Shown: positions 60,744-64,000 of the stretch, one piece after another | Numbering within the stretch: position 1 is the stretch's first letter | Layout of the letters: every line of letters starts with the position of its first letter | NCBI RefSeq assembly: GCF_964355755.1 | Contig: NC_092678.1 | Location: 16,028,922-16,092,921, forward strand | Direction of reading: 5' to 3' | DNA length: 64,000 nt | From: Antedon mediterranea | Taxonomy: Eukaryota; Echinodermata; Crinoidea; Comatulida; Antedonidae | The notes under the pieces: generated by a model | What the model saw: the letters and a program-made list of their open reading frames with translations, nothing else | Told to the model about the DNA's origin: nothing | Databases searched by the model: none | Position numbers and translations under genes: made by a program

Positions 60744-61282
60744 TCAAAAAAGTGCAAAACAACGTTTCAGATAGGCCAACTGGTAGATCGCATTCGTTGT
60801 AGGCCCATAGACAATTTCCGTAACAGTAGGCTAATCTTAACCAGAAGGCTGATATTTCTTCTTGCCCTAGCATTACTATTGTTCATTCGGGACTGTTGTG
60901 ACCCGAGTATTCAGCACTCTGTCTATCCACGATATTGGCTAAATAATGATTAAACTGTATGATTAAACTAGACATCTATTCAGTGAAAGACCAAAACTAT
61001 TTGATTTACAGTACTTACAATTTACAACACATGCTGTTGAATCTGCAATAGCTCCATATTATTTAATACTAATGCAACTTGTAGTGCTAATATTGATACT
61101 AGTACGGTATTTAAACGCATGCACTATTGACTACTATTCAGCAATAAGATAATCAATTATAAACTAGACTTAACAGTTTCACACATTATAAAGTTATACT
61201 TTTACGCTTAAGTTTTGCTAAACGTTTATACTTCATGTATACAATCATTAACAGAAAATTTAACCTTGTTTTGCCCACTCAG
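60744..61282. other. GPCR intron: end of U3 and unique flank
   Basis: Triplicated sequence ends at about 61207 (TTTTACGCTT). The remaining 75 bp are single-copy and lead into the last exon through a TTGTTTTGCCCACTCAG acceptor. Confidence 0.6.
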
Positions 61283-61736
61283 TTGTTTTATGAAACCTGG
61301 AAACCCGCTATACTTCGGTTTGTTACTCATCTCATCTATCGTCCTCTTCATCAACATGGTCATGTTCGTATTAATTATTCGAGGACTGACTTGCCAACGA
61401 ACAGTAACGTTGTCAAAACTGAAGGATACAAGTAAAATGGACGAGCTGACTACACGCCTACGTCAAGCCATATCGATAATGATGTTGCTTGGCTTAACGT
61501 GGATCTTCGGATATTTCTCCATTCAGTCTTCTGACGCAGTTCGTTTTTCGTTCCAATTGTTGTTCTGCGTATTCAATTCCCTACAAGGATTTGTTATCTT
61601 CGTATTTCTCTGTATTCGTCGTAAGGATGTCCGAGATGCGTGGGCAAGTTGTTTCTGCTGTCTACGGACCGAAGCCACTGGAAGCAGCACTGCCATGTCA
61701 AATCCGCGACGTAGGATTGCAAATACCAAACTTTGA
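61283..61736 (+). CDS. Last exon of an adhesion GPCR (TM5-TM7 and C-tail)
   Basis: Begins after the acceptor CCCACTCAG (61282), with one base completing a split codon, and ends at TGA 61734-61736, encoding 150 residues. Residues 1-8 CFMKPGNP are the second extracellular loop end. TM5 is about 9-32 (FGLLLISSIVLFINMVMFV), intracellular loop 3 about 33-60 (RTVTLSKLKDTSKMDEL), TM6 about 62-80 with the class hallmark MMLLGLTWIFG, and TM7 about 88-111 with FNSLQGFVIFVFLC. Then come RRKDVRDAW and a short basic tail with a CFCC cluster that may be palmitoylated. GLTWxFG and SLQGFxIFxF mark adhesion (B2) GPCRs; the subfamily cannot be told from this part. Its 5' partner is the 70-bp exon at 49750 or 35962. 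TM1-3 and the extracellular exons were not found in the window. Confidence 0.93.
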
Positions 61737-62489
61737 AACCACTTTAATACCAAAGTAGGCAAAAGTATTAGCACAGAACAAAGAAATCATGATTTAGAAT
61801 TTTAGGAGATAATCCGAAATTGGTAAAGAACATTCGGCATCACCATCGTTATATTATTTTAATGGAAAAATATCTGACCCACCTCACATAAAAATATCTG
61901 TACGAAATAAGTAAAAGTAACCGCTAAAAAGCGAATTTTTCGTCACAAGAAAGATGAGTTTATGTCGCATGAGGGCGGGCATTTATGTGAATGTGCGATT
62001 GCATTCTGGGTAGCGTGGGTAATTTATAGCTCGCTTAACACATGTGCGTTCTTTCTCTCATTGAACTCCTTTGAAGTAACACGTCTAACGATTGTTGTCC
62101 CCGCCATCCTCCCCTGCTTCCGCCTTATATTTTCTTGTGCAGCGTGTGCGCCCAGAATATTTGTATTTCTATTCGATTAAGTGTATTAATGTTATATGTT
62201 TGTTACAACTCTTTATATAACTTGTATATAATTTCAGTTTATTCGATATATTGATCTGGTACGCATGTATTTAATTTATTCAGTATATTTTAATAGGGGC
62301 AGCCTTAAGTAAATGATTGTATTAAGCTATACCAATACCCTAACGTATACTTGGTAGAGGGTGGCTGCCCCAGTATTACACGTTTTTATATATATTTAAT
62401 GTATACTTAAGTTCGTCATTTAATATTAAATGACAATTTCCATCCAGCTCAGTATTATCGTTTCCTTTTGTTGTCCGTTTCTTGCGTCA
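61737..62489 (+). other. GPCR 3'-UTR and downstream flank
   Basis: No coding signal; the 72-codon frame at 61962-62180 has no motif. No AATAAA directly follows the stop; the first clear one on this strand is near 62893. At 62295-62373 an inverted pair GGGGCAGCC...GGCTGCCCC surrounds about 60 bp, perhaps a tiny MITE. Confidence 0.5.
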
Positions 62490-63156
62490 TAAAGGTAGAT
62501 TTACAATAGGACGATAACGATCGACGATAAATGGACAAATATGCATTTTTCATACATAAAACAAAAGAAATATAAAACATTTTCATTCTAGAACTATAGA
62601 ATAACCATCTATCCTTCCTTTGATTACCTCACTGAAAGAGATGTTGTTTCCAATTTTTAATCTTTTTATCTTTTAAATTTGTATATTTATGTACCGATCC
62701 CTTATATTCATTTTGAGTCTTAAGATACTTTTTTATAAGCTTGTACGCGTGTTTTACTTGGTGCAATATATTTTGTATTTCGATGTTTTTTAAGGGCAAC
62801 TGGCTCTTTGAGTTATAGTAATTGTTTTGCTTTAGTTGCTCCTGACCATTGTGCTCTGTTTCTATTCTGTTCTGTTTCTGTGTATTGGTCGAATAAATAA
62901 ATGAAATGATGAAAATGATATTTTCACATGTCCAATCAAATGACGTCACGAATAGTAAGAGCAATAATATTGTGACAATACAATGATTTTATTGTTTTTA
63001 TTTATCATGACGTCATTTGATTGGAATTTTAAAAATATTGATATACAGCATACATTATTATCTTGTAGTTCTAGAACGAAAACCTTTCTAATTTCTTTTA
63101 TTTTATGTAAAAAAATGCATGTATATTTATCGTCGATCGTTATCGATGGGCCTTTA
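62490..63156. mobile_element. Foldback element with paired CRE-like palindromes
   Basis: Outer inverted repeats: CGATAACGATCGACGATAAAT (left about 62512-62532; reverse complement on the right about 63128-63147), extending through GCATTTTT, ATAAAACAAAAGAAAT/ATAAAATAAAAGAAAT and TTCTAGAACTA. Inner arms: a perfect 17-bp inverted repeat CCAATCAAATGACGTCA (62932-62948) and its complement (63008-63024), 59 bp apart. The left half holds about 300 bp extra (62600-62900), including the 111-codon minus frame 62629-62964, which has no motif I know. No TSD was identified. Confidence 0.7.
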
Positions 63157-64000
63157 AATTATATCGCAGTGTTTGTAACTTAAAGATTTACTTATTCATA
63201 TACCGCCATCAAGTGGCCATAATTCCTTATTATTTTTTTTAAATATTATTTCTTATATTCTATAATAATTCTAATTACTTTTTTGAAACATAGGAAAACA
63301 TAAAAATATTATTACATTTGTTTAAGTGACTGAGTAACAACAAAAAAGCATCAGTAGCGGCTCATAGTTTACCCAGTAGTTTCATTCTTTCCTGTTTTTA
63401 CCCAAGAAAACAATAGACAATAGACACGGATGAATTCGTTCATTGTGTTGCTATCGTCACGATCAAAGGTATTCGATTCTGGAATTACAACGGCGAGCAA
63501 TTCAACTTATAACTTGAATTTTACCAGTTTCTGAGAATTAAGCTTTGGAATTGTTAATATCATTAATAATCAATTCCAGGTTGCTGCTCTCTGGAAGTAA
63601 ACTTTGTTATTCTTGAGGCTCTGTTAGGTATATGGTGTCGGTGTTATCCGGATGGTGTTTAGTAGACAACCAGTGGGACATATAGGTAGTATTTATTCAT
63701 AGTTGGTATTTCTTTTGTTTGTTCGTTTGTTTGGTCCGCTTGAGTAAACTTGAATATTTTTAGTGGATTGTAGAGGGTTTCCTTGAAGATGGAAATTATC
63801 TGTTTTGTTTGACTGTATGCTTTTTATTTGATTGTAGAGCACCACAAACAGTTTGAAAATAAACCAGAATAGAGAAAAACAATCGACATCTGAATCTTAG
63901 ATGAAACGAACACATATATAAACTATAAGCGCTACGCAGTACTGTACTTAACGCTACATACGGCAATTAGTAATAGCGTTGCTTATAAAGCACGCTGAAC
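63157..64000. other. No recognised gene
   Basis: AT-rich sequence; (TTTG)n-like stretch near 63705-63735. Nothing else supportable. Confidence 0.45.

Larger units (their letters stand above)
50262..61207. repeat. Tandem triplication unit U3
   Basis: Same order, with two deletions. About 560 bp is missing at 52297 (U1 27527-28089 equivalent, including the CCGA repeat). About 0.68 kb is missing at 60743 (U1 35383-36059 equivalent, including the end of LINE C and the GPCR 70-bp exon). It shares the CACTG element with U2, here carrying a Helitron-like element. The right edge TTTTACGCTT meets unique DNA (AAGTTTTGC) 75 bp before the last GPCR exon. Confidence 0.85.

Noticed and set aside
61962-62180. 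72-codon ORF after the GPCR, and a GCATTCTGGGTAG word resembling a ZNF143 site
   Set aside because: No protein motif; the site is only a partial match and has no promoter context.

Overview
The window is AT-rich, intron-dominated animal DNA. Two genes are represented by recognisable exons, and almost everything else is transposable elements. The many TAGGCCTA palindromes, an adhesion-GPCR exon pair, a CUB exon, a PHD-finger LINE and CR1/L2-like and Tx1/L1-like LINEs suggest a marine deuterostome, most likely an echinoderm. That assignment is inference; no species is claimed.

Layout. 1-7.5 kb: two nested LINEs on the minus strand. Element A (ORF1 + PHD + endonuclease) is cut by CR1/L2-like element B, which itself carries a 950-bp DNA transposon with a 10-bp target-site duplication (TSD). 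7.5-13.3 kb: decayed sequence with plus-strand LINE relics. 13.3-15.5 kb: a repeat of three related units. 17.2-19.4 kb: a hAT-like MITE with an 8-bp TSD, then a Helitron-like element. 22.2-22.5 kb: a near-perfect 107-bp inverted repeat. 23.4-23.8 kb: a CUB-domain exon on the minus strand. 24.7-27.0 kb: a palindromic foldback element carrying head-to-head fragments of a conserved gene family.

25.87-61.21 kb is a tandem triplication: U1 25868-36498, U2 36499-50261 and U3 50262-61207. Its left breakpoint is in the centre of the foldback element. Each unit contains half the foldback element, a putative signal-peptide exon (minus strand) with an upstream ORF overlapping its start codon, and a 5'-inverted Tx1/L1-like LINE. 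U1 and U2 also contain a 70-bp adhesion-GPCR exon (plus strand, TM4 end and second extracellular loop); U3 has lost it. The units differ by clean insertions whose empty sites lie in sister units: a 3.0-kb long-TIR element (U1), a CACTG-ended element (U2 and U3), two Helitron-like elements (U2 and U3, different sites), a 1.0-kb TIR element and a TTAA-type MITE (both U2).

61.28-61.74 kb is the last exon of the adhesion GPCR (TM5-TM7 and tail). It matches the 70-bp exons exactly in splice phase. The signal-peptide and CUB exons also match in phase, on the opposite strand. Thus one receptor gene (plus) and one secreted or membrane CUB gene (minus) have exons multiplied by the same array. The final kilobases hold a foldback element with paired CRE-like palindromes. 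No tRNA, rRNA or CRISPR locus was seen. Alignments were made by eye, so approximate boundaries can be off by tens of bases; TSD-defined boundaries are base-level readings.
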